A stretch of 8,698 nt of DNA from an uncultured Ruminococcus sp. (GTDB lineage: Bacteria > Bacillota > Clostridia > Oscillospirales > CAG-272): NCBI GenBank assembly GCA_902803255.1, contig CADCPG010000082.1:1-8698 (forward strand), in the 5' to 3' direction. Positions 1 to 7,203 of the stretch are shown piece by piece (within the stretch, counting starts at the first letter, position 1; every line of letters starts with the position of its first letter). The notes under the pieces are model-generated. The model made no database searches and had not been told where the DNA came from. It saw nothing but the letters and a program-made list of their open reading frames with translations. The position numbers were made by a program, and so were the translations under genes.

Positions 1-40
1 CTCGAAACGCCTCACACGCGTTTTCTGGTTGAAGTGGGTC

Positions 41-54
41 CGGGCTTCCGCCCG
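41..54. repeat. Small hairpin, 5-bp stem
   Basis: CGGGC (41-45) and GCCCG (50-54) are exact complements around a 4-nt loop. Read on the minus strand the loop is GGAA, a GNRA tetraloop; on the plus strand it is TTCC. It is short and may be chance, but it sits beside the larger hairpin at 63-94. Confidence 0.35.
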
Positions 55-62
55 TCATAACT

Positions 63-94
63 GCCGAAGGTTTGCCGCAAGGCAAGCCAAAGGC
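63..94 (+). repeat. Hairpin capped by a GNRA-type loop
   Basis: GGTTTGCC (69-76) pairs with GGCAAGCC (81-88) with one T-G wobble, around the loop GCAA (77-80). In plus-strand RNA this loop is a GNRA tetraloop. An outer GCC (63-65) pairs with GGC (92-94) across a symmetric GAA/AAA internal loop. That arrangement is typical of folded RNA, but no known RNA family is recognised. Confidence 0.5.
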
Positions 95-144
95 GATGCA
101 TTGCCCTTCCGGAAAACAACCTTGTCTTTCTCAGATCCGGAAAG

Positions 145-271
145 CTGAAAAAACAAAAGCGCCGTACGTCCGGAATCAGTACGGGATACGGCAAAGCAGG
201 CAGAAGAGTCTGCTGTCTTACGTATCGTTTAAGTACTGTCCGGATTCGTACGGCGCCTGGCAGATTTTCAG
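145..271. repeat. Long bulged inverted repeat (stem-loop)
   Basis: The two halves pair in nested order. CTGAAAA (145-151) pairs with TTTTCAG (265-271). GCGCCGTACG (159-168) pairs perfectly with CGTACGGCGC (247-256). TCCGGA (169-174) pairs with TCCGGA (239-244) after a 2-nt bulge (TT, 245-246). CAGTAC (177-182) pairs with GTACTG (233-238) after a 2-nt bulge (AT, 175-176). GATACG (185-190) pairs with CGTATC (221-226), and AGCAG (195-199) with CTGCT (210-214). That is about 40 base pairs over 127 nt in strict order, more than chance pairing normally gives. It may be a structured RNA, or a hairpin-type repeat element in the DNA. Confidence 0.6.
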
Positions 272-472
272 ATCATTCAGATTGTCTCCGAACGGTTAAC
301 TGCTCCGCCCAGCACGGCTGGAATCCGAATATTCGCCACTGTGACGGTATTCCGTCACGCGGCGTCATCTCATAATCAGCGGCTGGATAAGAATGGCTCT
401 ACTCCCATTTTCGTTGATGGAGCGTTTATGCCGCGAAAGGTTCTTGACATGAGTTGCGGCGTGATAGGCTGA
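233..472 (+). pseudogene. Possible decayed coding tail without a start
   Basis: One plus-strand frame is free of stops from 233 to the TGA at 470-472 (79 codons). It has no start codon until an ATG at 428, so no intact gene is present. Its end reads LDKNGSTPIFVDGAFM, which has the look of protein, but I do not recognise a family and there is no ribosome binding site. Stop-free runs this long arise by chance at this base composition. Codon use differs from the GC-rich third positions of lon. This is listed only as a candidate fragment. Confidence 0.15.
341..358. repeat. Perfect 7-bp hairpin
   Basis: GTGACGG (341-347) and CCGTCAC (352-358) are exact complements around the loop TATT. No T-run follows on either strand, so it is not a typical terminator. 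It lies inside the structured region 1-520. Confidence 0.5.
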
Positions 473-478
473 TTGCCG

Positions 479-519
479 GGCAAAAACGCCGCTTAAGGCG
501 CGTCTTTGGCGCTTTTGCC
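479..519 (-). terminator. Stem-loop downstream of the minus-strand gene
   Basis: GGCAAAAACGCC (479-490) pairs with GGCGCTTTTGCC (508-519) over 12 positions with a single wobble; the loop is 17 nt. Seen from the minus strand it begins 81 nt after the stop of the membrane-protein gene, a reasonable place for a terminator. The T-run lies inside the arm instead of after it. A smaller alternative stem, GCGCC/GGCGT, would leave a TTTT tail on the minus strand. A terminator is therefore plausible, not proven. The right arm shares a 13-nt word with the lon promoter palindrome. Confidence 0.35.
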
Positions 520-599
520 TCAAAATCGCGCCGCATCGAGGCTCGTGTCATGATCACCGTGGAATAAATGCGTTTCAAAGCAAACATACACAGTATGAT

Positions 600-1223
600 T
601 CAGTCCGGCCGCCGGCCGGTCCCGGTCTCCCCCGTGGTGTCCGGAGGGCCGGACGGGGCGGTCTCTCCCGTTCCGCCGACCGGAAGCGAGTATACGAAAC
701 GTCCGTCGATGACGACACAGTCCCCGTACCACGTCAACTGATAATCTTCGCCGAACCGTTCCATAGCTCTTTCGCTGATGCACGGAAGCCATTCGAGCAG
801 CACGGAACCGTTCCGCAGATAGACATCCGAACCGTGCGAGGAAAGAAAGCCCCAGTTCCTGATCACGAGTTCGGTCTTTCCGTCCGGAGAGGTCCTCCTG
901 AAGATCTCCGGCTCATCTCTGAGGCACGTCAGGCCGAGCCCGGCGACCGTCACGGCGGCAAGCAGAAAGCAGACGGCCGAGCAGACGGCCGTGACGTACC
1001 ACCTCTTTTTGTTCGTGAATGAAAGAACGAAAAGCGCGGAAAAGAGCATCAGGCCTCCGCCAAGAGTCAGAAAGACATCGACGCCTGTGAATGTGCAGAT
1101 GCATTCGTTCAGGAAGAAGGGGCGGCGCTTCGCCTGCTGGACGGCGATCAGCAGCACTCCCGCCAGAAGCAGGACGGCACCGATCGCAGCCAGGACAGTC
1201 AGCACTGTTTTTTTTATATTCAT
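600..1223 (-). CDS. Three-helix membrane protein of unknown function
   Basis: I do not recognise this protein. Two in-frame starts exist, ATG at 1229 and ATG at 1223. I choose 1223 because GAGGA (1234-1230) lies 6 nt before it, while it abuts the 1229 codon. The product is 207 residues (209 from the longer start). It has a basic N-terminus, then hydrophobic segments at about residues 8-30, 47-69 and 77-100, then a soluble domain of about 85 residues containing SPDGKTELVIRNWG and ending in a Gly/Thr/Pro-rich tail. Three helices with a cytoplasmic basic start would put the soluble part outside. The 'SPDGK ... W ... VVIDG' layout resembles small Firmicute membrane proteins with an extracytoplasmic beta domain (DUF5412-like), but that is only an impression. 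It has its own promoter and a short ORF before it, and is divergent from lon. Confidence 0.7.
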   Translation of the reverse strand: MNIKKTVLTVLAAIGAVLLLAGVLLIAVQQAKRRPFFLNECICTFTGVDVFLTLGGGLMLFSALFVLSFTNKKRWYVTAVCSAVCFLLAAVTVAGLGLTCLRDEPEIFRRTSPDGKTELVIRNWGFLSSHGSDVYLRNGSVLLEWLPCISERAMERFGEDYQLTWYGDCVVIDGRFVYSLPVGGTGETAPSGPPDTTGETGTGRRPD

Positions 1224-1229
1224 CTTCAT

Positions 1230-1234
1230 TCCTC
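1230..1234 (-). promoter_or_regulatory. Ribosome binding site choosing the 1223 start
   Basis: GAGGA on the minus strand directly touches the ATG at 1229 (spacing 0) but is 6 nt from the in-frame ATG at 1223. Only the second spacing suits ribosome binding, so translation should begin at 1223. Confidence 0.6.
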
Positions 1235-1238
1235 GGTT

Positions 1239-1298
1239 CTAATTCTCGTTCGTGATATGCACAAAACCGGTATAACATGTTTGTTTGGGCTTTTTCAT
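1239..1298 (-). CDS. Short ORF, 19 codons, upstream of membrane protein
   Basis: An ATG at 1298 opens a frame reading MKKPKQTCYTGFVHITNEN and ending in TAG at 1239. AAAGGAG (1316-1310), the best Shine-Dalgarno match on this strand here, lies 11 nt upstream, slightly far. The stop is 15 nt before the chosen start of the membrane protein, so both would share one transcript and could be translationally coupled. The peptide is basic at the N-terminus and has one Cys and one His; no family is recognised. It could be a leader peptide controlling the next gene, a genuine small protein, or a chance frame behind the real ribosome binding site of the transcript. Confidence 0.4.
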   Translation of the reverse strand: MKKPKQTCYTGFVHITNEN

Positions 1299-1319
1299 CG
1301 TACGGGGCACTCCTTTCCT

Positions 1320-1347
1320 GGATAATTGTCAATTCGTCCAATTAACC
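1320..1347 (-). promoter_or_regulatory. Imperfect palindrome at the transcript start
   Basis: On the minus strand GGTTAATTG (1347-1339) and CAATTATCC (1328-1320) are inverted copies with one mismatch in nine, separated by 10 nt. The predicted transcription start is about 1347, so the element covers roughly +1 to +28. A repressor operator or a 5' stem-loop in the mRNA would both fit. It also contains ATTGACAA, the word that forms the -35 region about 50 nt upstream. Confidence 0.4.
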
Positions 1348-1353
1348 AATGAT

Positions 1354-1382
1354 ATTCTACTTGAAAAACTTGCGTTTGTCAA
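1354..1382 (-). promoter_or_regulatory. Sigma-A type promoter, divergent from lon
   Basis: On the minus strand TTGACA (1382-1377) is followed, after exactly 17 nt, by TAGAAT (1359-1354), one mismatch from TATAAT. An A-rich tract (1398-1386) lies just upstream of the -35 box, where an UP element would be. The predicted start is about 1347. It drives the short ORF and the membrane-protein gene. Confidence 0.75.
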
Positions 1383-1567
1383 TCGTTTTTTTATTTTCCA
1401 TCTCTTGCATTATCAATTCTACCTTCTATCCATCGAATCATAATCACCTTCAACTACAGGGACAAAAAGACTGAAGCAAACATAAACGACGTGGTTGCCG
1501 CGTGCAGTTCATCCGGTTCGGATATTGCGCAGGATGGGTCACCGGACTTTCATAAAGCCGTCGCACG
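1383..1567. other. AT-rich spacer between divergent promoters
   Basis: This is the most AT-rich part of the window up to about 1490, then becomes mixed. I see no open frame with a ribosome binding site and no repeat apart from an 11-nt word, AAGCAAACATA (1474-1484), that also occurs at 578-588. Confidence 0.5.
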
Positions 1568-1599
1568 ACCGGCGCTTTTGCCTTGACAAAAGCGCCGGT
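1568..1599. promoter_or_regulatory. 13-bp perfect palindrome over the lon -35 box
   Basis: ACCGGCGCTTTTG (1568-1580) and CAAAAGCGCCGGT (1587-1599) are exact inverted copies around the 6-nt centre CCTTGA. The -35 hexamer TTGACA (1583-1588) spans the centre and the right arm. No gene or promoter reads into this point from upstream on the plus strand, and no clear T-run follows, so a terminator is less likely than an operator for a regulator of lon. It does not match the CIRCE element or the CtsR heptad repeat. Confidence 0.5.
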
Positions 1600-1611
1600 T
1601 TATGATATGAT
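1583..1611 (+). promoter_or_regulatory. Sigma-A type promoter for lon
   Basis: Consensus TTGACA (1583-1588), a 17-nt spacer, then TATGAT (1606-1611), one mismatch from TATAAT. A TATAAT also occurs at 1611-1616 but would need a 22-nt spacer. The transcript would begin near 1618, giving a leader of about 47 nt before the lon ATG. Confidence 0.8.
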
Positions 1612-1651
1612 ATAATAACTGTTCTGTTAGCTAAACGCGCAAGCATCCACG

Positions 1652-1657
1652 AAAGGA
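1652..1657 (+). promoter_or_regulatory. lon ribosome binding site
   Basis: AAAGGA lies 7 nt before the ATG at 1665. This supports that start; no other in-frame start has one. Confidence 0.7.
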
Positions 1658-1664
1658 AATACAA

Positions 1665-4099
<2,435 letters not shown>

Positions 4100-4109
<10 letters not shown>

Positions 4110-4705
4110 AGTTCAACACGAACGACGCGTCGTTCCTCGCGAGCGTCGGCGACGCCCGCGGCTTCGCGGGATTCGGCGGCCTCCCGCAGGCCGCCCTCTC
4201 GGGGAGGTCGAACGTCGGGAAGTCGTCGCTCATAAACTGCCTGCTGGGGCGGAAGTCGCTGGCGAGAGTGAGCTCGGTCCCCGGAAAGACGATCACGGTC
4301 AACTATTACAAGGTCGGCGGAAAGATGCTTTTCGTCGATCTGCCGGGATACGGATTCGCGAAGCGGCCGGCGGCCGAGCGCGAAAAATGGTCGAGGCTGA
4401 CCGACGGATTCTTCACGAAAAACCCGGCGTCGGACTCGCTGAAGCTTGTCCTGCAGCTGATCGACGCGGCCGTCGGCCCCACGCCCGACGACATGATGAT
4501 GGTAAACTATCTCCGCGACGCCGGGATCCCGCGTGTCATTGTCCTCACGAAGACCGACAAACTGGGCGGCCGTCAGCGCGAAGAGCTCTCCTTTCGCATG
4601 TCGGAAGCCGGGCTGTCGGGCGAGACGCTCATCCCCTTCTCAGCCCGGACCGGCGAGGGAAGAGACGCCGTATGGCGGCAGATCCGCTCGACTCTCGGAG
4701 TCTGA
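4100..4705 (+). CDS. ysxC: Ribosome biogenesis GTPase YsxC/YihA (EngB)
   Basis: GTPase needed for late assembly of the 50S ribosomal subunit; usually essential. The 201 residues match the family's usual length. G-motifs are all visible: G1 GRSNVGKS at 35-42, G2 PGKT at 61-64, G3 DLPG at 80-83, G4 TKTD at 150-153 and G5 SAR at 181-183. The usual 'DxRHxPTxDD' stretch after G3 is changed to DAAVGPTPDD (122-131), keeping the PT and DD positions. The ATG lies 7 nt inside the end of lon (10-nt overlap counting both codons) and has no clear Shine-Dalgarno, so translation is probably coupled to lon. The N-terminus aligns naturally with the family from the first residues, which supports this start. 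The assignment is secure. Confidence 0.97.
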
Positions 4706-4740
4706 ACGGATAATAACGCACCGAAAGAGAACGGACACAG

Positions 4741-5454
4741 ATGTTCAGATACCTATCCTCCGGAGGCGACATAAAGAGCTTCATCATACAGCTCCTGCTC
4801 ACCCTCCCGATCATAATACTCTCGCTGACGGTGCACGAGTGCGCGCACGGCTACATAGCGAAAAAACTGGGCGACCCCACCGCCGAGAACCTCGGCAGGC
4901 TGACCCTCAACCCGCTGAAGCACCTCGACCCGTTCGGGGTCCTCTTCATGCTGCTGTTCGGCTTCGGCTGGGCAAGGCCGGTGCCGGTCAACGCGAGGAA
5001 TTTTAAGAAGCCCCGCCGCGACATGGCGCTGACTGCCGTCGCGGGGCCGGTATCCAACCTGCTGCTCGCGACGGTATTCGCGATCTTATACGAGACCGCG
5101 TACACGGTCGTGAAGAAGTCGGCCGAAGCCGGCGGCGGGACCGGGACACTGGGGATGACGGTGATGCTCTTCTTCAGCCTCGGCCTTCAGCTCAACGTAT
5201 TTCTCGCTGTATACAACATGCTGCCGATCCCTCCCTTCGACGGCTCGAGGTTCTTCTACGTCTTCCTGCCCGTCAAGTGGTATTTCAAGGTCATGAAATA
5301 CGAGCGCTACATCATGCTCGGCCTGATGGCGGTGATACTCTTCGAGTCGTACGTGCTGCACGGCGGCCTGATACTTGGCGGGCTATCGTATCTCTCGTCA
5401 CTGCTCATAAACGGGATGCTCCGCCTGCTCGAACTGCTTCCCTTCTTCGGCTGA
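4741..5454 (+). CDS. M50 family site-2 intramembrane metalloprotease
   Basis: Zinc protease that cuts membrane proteins within the bilayer; this short form has no PDZ domain. The 237 residues are mostly hydrophobic. The first membrane helix (about 13-31) runs into HECAH at 32-36 (HExxH: His32, His36 zinc ligands, Glu33 catalytic). An AGPVSN motif is at 101-106. The second metal motif NMLPIPPFDG is at 159-168, with Asp167 as the expected third ligand. Further helices lie at about 60-72, 95-122, 133-155 and 190-232. The substrate cannot be told. The start follows ysxC by 35 nt with only a weak GGA 5 nt upstream. A short M50 protease before scpA is, from general knowledge, a common Clostridia arrangement. 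It is not specifically SpoIVFB or RseP by anything seen here. Confidence 0.93.
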   Translation: MFRYLSSGGDIKSFIIQLLLTLPIIILSLTVHECAHGYIAKKLGDPTAENLGRLTLNPLKHLDPFGVLFMLLFGFGWARPVPVNARNFKKPRRDMALTAVAGPVSNLLLATVFAILYETAYTVVKKSAEAGGGTGTLGMTVMLFFSLGLQLNVFLAVYNMLPIPPFDGSRFFYVFLPVKWYFKVMKYERYIMLGLMAVILFESYVLHGGLILGGLSYLSSLLINGMLRLLELLPFFG

Positions 5455-5457
5455 CAA

Positions 5458-5470
5458 GGAGCGTCGCTCC
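5458..5470. repeat. Small hairpin between M50 gene and scpA
   Basis: GGAGC (5458-5462) and GCTCC (5466-5470) are exact complements around GTC, 4 nt after the M50 stop. A CCGGCCGG palindrome follows at 5471-5478. There is no T-run after either, so at most this is a weak attenuator or an mRNA end-protecting stem. Confidence 0.3.
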
Positions 5471-5522
5471 CCGGCCGGAGGGCCCGCGGCGGCATCGCGA
5501 TCCAGTTATATTTTGTACGGAC

Positions 5523-5528
5523 AGGAAA
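5523..5528 (+). promoter_or_regulatory. scpA ribosome binding site
   Basis: AGGAAA lies 8 nt before the ATG at 5537. The alternative upstream in-frame TTG at 5513 has no such site, so the ATG is preferred. Confidence 0.65.
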
Positions 5529-5536
5529 CCGGACAG

Positions 5537-6430
5537 ATGGAAGAAACCCTGACTTACAGGCTCGAGAAGTTCGAAGGTCCTCTCGACCTTCTGCTCTCGC
5601 TGATAAAAAAGAACAAGATGAAGATCGAGGACATACGGATCTCCGAGATCTGCGACCAGTACTTCGAGTACATCGCGCAGGCGGCCGAGCTCGACATGGA
5701 GCTGGCCGTGGAGTTCCTCGTCATGGCCTCCGACCTCATGCTCATAAAGAGCAGGATGCTCCTGCCCCGCGAGGACCCGGGAGAGGCCGACCCGCGCGCG
5801 GGTCTTGCCGAAGCGCTGGCAAGGCTGCAGGCGGCCAAGCGCGCCGCGGCGCTGCTCTCGGAGCGCTACGCGAAATACGGCGGAAGGATGGCCAAGGAGA
5901 CCGACGAGATCTCTCCCGACCGCAGCTTCGTCGCCGACCAGGACCCGCAGAAGCTCTACGGGCTGATGCGCCGGATGCTGGCGGAGCTCCGCGCCGCCGA
6001 CGAAAAGATTGCGACGTCGGCCGTCACGCCTCTCGTCGCGCGGAAGATAGTCTCGGTCGAGCAGAAGATACACGGCATCCTCGGTCACTTCGGCGGCGGA
6101 CGGTCGTCGTCACTCGCCGAGCTCCTCGACGACGCCGTGAGCAGGCCCGAGCTCGTCGCGATCTTCATCGGAGTGCTCGAGCTCGTGCGCATGAAGCGGC
6201 TGGTGATCTCCGCGGGGCGCGACGATTTCGACGGCCTGGAGGGGATCGGGACCGTGTTCACCGTGAATCCCGAATTTGCCGAAGACCCCGAGGCCGGGCT
6301 CGTCCTCGACGACTACGCGTCGGCGGAGAAAACGCCGGAAGAAAACAAAAAGAACGGCGAAGAAACCGGGAGAAGCGACGAAAACAGCGGCGAAAACAGC
6401 GGCGGAAACAAGTCAGAAGACCCTGCGTAA
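5537..6430 (+). CDS. scpA: Segregation and condensation protein A (ScpA)
   Basis: Kleisin subunit of the Smc-ScpAB condensin; it bridges the Smc heads and binds ScpB during chromosome organisation and segregation. From the ATG at 5537 the protein is 297 residues. The family signature FEGPLDLLL is at 12-20, followed by the helical N-terminal domain that contacts Smc (to about residue 80, ending LMLIKSRMLLP). A charged linker and the C-terminal winged helix (about 190-225, LAELLDDAVSRPELVAIFI) follow. The usual length is near 250; the excess is a hydrophilic Glu/Lys/Asn/Gly tail from about residue 262, containing a 12-bp tandem repeat. The start has AGGAAA 8 nt upstream; a TTG eight codons earlier is the less likely alternative. 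It lies 82 nt after the M50 gene and 104 nt before scpB. Confidence 0.96.
   Translation: MEETLTYRLEKFEGPLDLLLSLIKKNKMKIEDIRISEICDQYFEYIAQAAELDMELAVEFLVMASDLMLIKSRMLLPREDPGEADPRAGLAEALARLQAAKRAAALLSERYAKYGGRMAKETDEISPDRSFVADQDPQKLYGLMRRMLAELRAADEKIATSAVTPLVARKIVSVEQKIHGILGHFGGGRSSSLAELLDDAVSRPELVAIFIGVLELVRMKRLVISAGRDDFDGLEGIGTVFTVNPEFAEDPEAGLVLDDYASAEKTPEENKKNGEETGRSDENSGENSGGNKSEDPA
6380..6403 (+). repeat. 12-bp tandem repeat inside scpA tail
   Basis: GAAAACAGCGGC occurs twice in tandem (6380-6391, 6392-6403), in frame, encoding ENSG-like units in the disordered tail of ScpA. Copy-number change would keep the frame. Confidence 0.8.
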
Positions 6431-6461
6431 CGCGAAAAACAGGGCAAAAGCAGCCGGCATA

Positions 6462-6476
6462 CCGGCGGAACGCCGG
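6462..6476. repeat. 6-bp hairpin between scpA and scpB
   Basis: CCGGCG (6462-6467) and CGCCGG (6471-6476) are exact complements around GAA. No T-run follows, so it is not a standard terminator; a processing or stabilising stem in the scpA-scpB mRNA is possible. Confidence 0.4.
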
Positions 6477-6517
6477 ACGACCGGCGCAGATTCACAGAAC
6501 TGCTGACCGAAAGGCGG

Positions 6518-6524
6518 AAAGGGG
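6518..6524 (+). promoter_or_regulatory. scpB ribosome binding site
   Basis: AAAGGGG lies 10 nt before the TTG at 6535, 16 nt before the in-frame ATG at 6541, and 2 nt before an out-of-frame ATG at 6527 that opens only five codons (MTLWK). The TTG has the best spacing of the in-frame choices. Confidence 0.45.
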
Positions 6525-6534
6525 AAATGACACT

Positions 6535-7203
6535 TTGGAAATGAATGAGAACGGCACCGGCGACAGACTCGCCGGAGTCAGGGAGACCGAAGCCGCGCTC
6601 GAGGCGATACTCTTCGCCGCCGGCCACCCGGTCGAATACACCAGGATAGGCGATGCCCTGGGCCTTGCCCCGCGCGACGTCCGGACGCTCGCCGAACACA
6701 TGAGGGACACGAGATACGCATCTCCCGGCTCCGGCCTGCATATGCTGACCTTCGCGGAATCCTGCCAGCTGTGCACGCGCGAGGACTTTCTTCCGCAGAT
6801 ACGCGAGGCGCTGGGGATCCGCCGCGGCGGCAATCTCTCGCCGTCGTCGCTCGAGGTGCTGGCCGTCGTGGCCTACAACCAGCCGGTGACGAGGGCCTTC
6901 ATCGACACCGTCAGGGGCGTCGACTCGGCATATGCCGTCGGTTCGCTGATCGACCGCGACCTGATCTGCCAGACCGGCAGGCTCGACGCCCCCGGGCGTC
7001 CGATGCTGCTCGGAACGACCGACAAGTTCCTGCGGGTCTTCGGCCTCTCCGACCTCTCGGAGCTCCCCGAAGCGGGGTCGGTCGCGGCGGCCGTCGAGTC
7101 GCTCACCGAACAGGCCGGGCCGGACGAGGCCGGAGAAGACGCTGAAACGGCCGACGTTGCCGCCGGAGGCGCGGAGCCCGGAGCGGAAGCGCCGGAAGCG
7201 TAA
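6535..7203 (+). CDS. scpB: Segregation and condensation protein B (ScpB)
   Basis: Partner of ScpA in the Smc condensin; a dimer of winged-helix domains that binds the middle of ScpA. The product is 222 residues. The first winged helix begins at about residue 17 (ALEAILFAAGHPVE). The second carries the conserved LSPSSLEVLAVVAYNQPVT stretch starting at 101 and PGRPMLLGTT at 153-162, then FGLSDLSELP. The family is usually 180-200 residues; the excess is an acidic, Ala/Glu/Gly-rich tail of about 35 residues. The start is uncertain: TTG at 6535 suits the ribosome binding site better, ATG at 6541 is the better codon, and the difference is two residues outside the fold. The TAA overlaps the ATG of the next gene by 1 nt, which implies coupled translation. 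Confidence 0.95.
   Translation: MEMNENGTGDRLAGVRETEAALEAILFAAGHPVEYTRIGDALGLAPRDVRTLAEHMRDTRYASPGSGLHMLTFAESCQLCTREDFLPQIREALGIRRGGNLSPSSLEVLAVVAYNQPVTRAFIDTVRGVDSAYAVGSLIDRDLICQTGRLDAPGRPMLLGTTDKFLRVFGLSDLSELPEAGSVAAAVESLTEQAGPDEAGEDAETADVAAGGAEPGAEAPEA

Larger units (their letters stand above)
1..599. other. Gene-poor, hairpin-rich intergenic region
   Basis: I cannot support a gene in these 600 bases. Short open frames exist on both strands (for example 72-299 plus and 12-194 minus), but none has a good ribosome binding site, a recognisable motif or the codon use of the downstream genes. What the stretch does hold is inverted repeats: 41-54, 63-94, 145-271, 341-358 and 479-519, listed separately where notable. 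Base composition is visibly less GC-rich than from lon onward. It could be a structured noncoding RNA, the remains of a mobile element, or a decayed gene; the sequence alone does not decide. Confidence 0.6.

Noticed and set aside
72..299. 75-codon plus-strand frame and the opposing 60-codon frame at 12-194
   Set aside because: Neither has a ribosome binding site, motif or matching codon use, and the first runs through the arms of the long stem-loop.
303..345. Words resembling a cobalamin riboswitch core (GGAATCCG ... GCCACTGT)
   Set aside because: The upstream GGGAA box and the closing CCTGCC part are missing, and no plus-strand B12-related gene follows. Two short matches are not enough; cmsearch with RF00174 would settle it.
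444..470. TTGACA at 444-449 as a plus-strand promoter
   Set aside because: The nearest -10 candidate (TAGGCT) is poor and only 15 nt away, and no gene follows on that strand for over 1 kb.
913..1341. 142-codon minus-strand frame overlapping the membrane-protein gene
   Set aside because: Its start lies at the predicted transcript start with no room for a ribosome binding site, and most of it is out of frame with a gene that shows clear membrane helices. Its product is Arg/Pro-rich shadow sequence.
1608..1634. TTAGCTAA palindrome in the lon leader as an operator
   Set aside because: An 8-bp palindrome of this composition is too common to call without further copies.
6276..6506. 76-codon frame overlapping the scpA end as a frameshifted continuation
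   Set aside because: It is an Arg/Lys/Thr-rich shadow of the low-complexity tail; ScpA already has its complete C-terminal winged helix before it.
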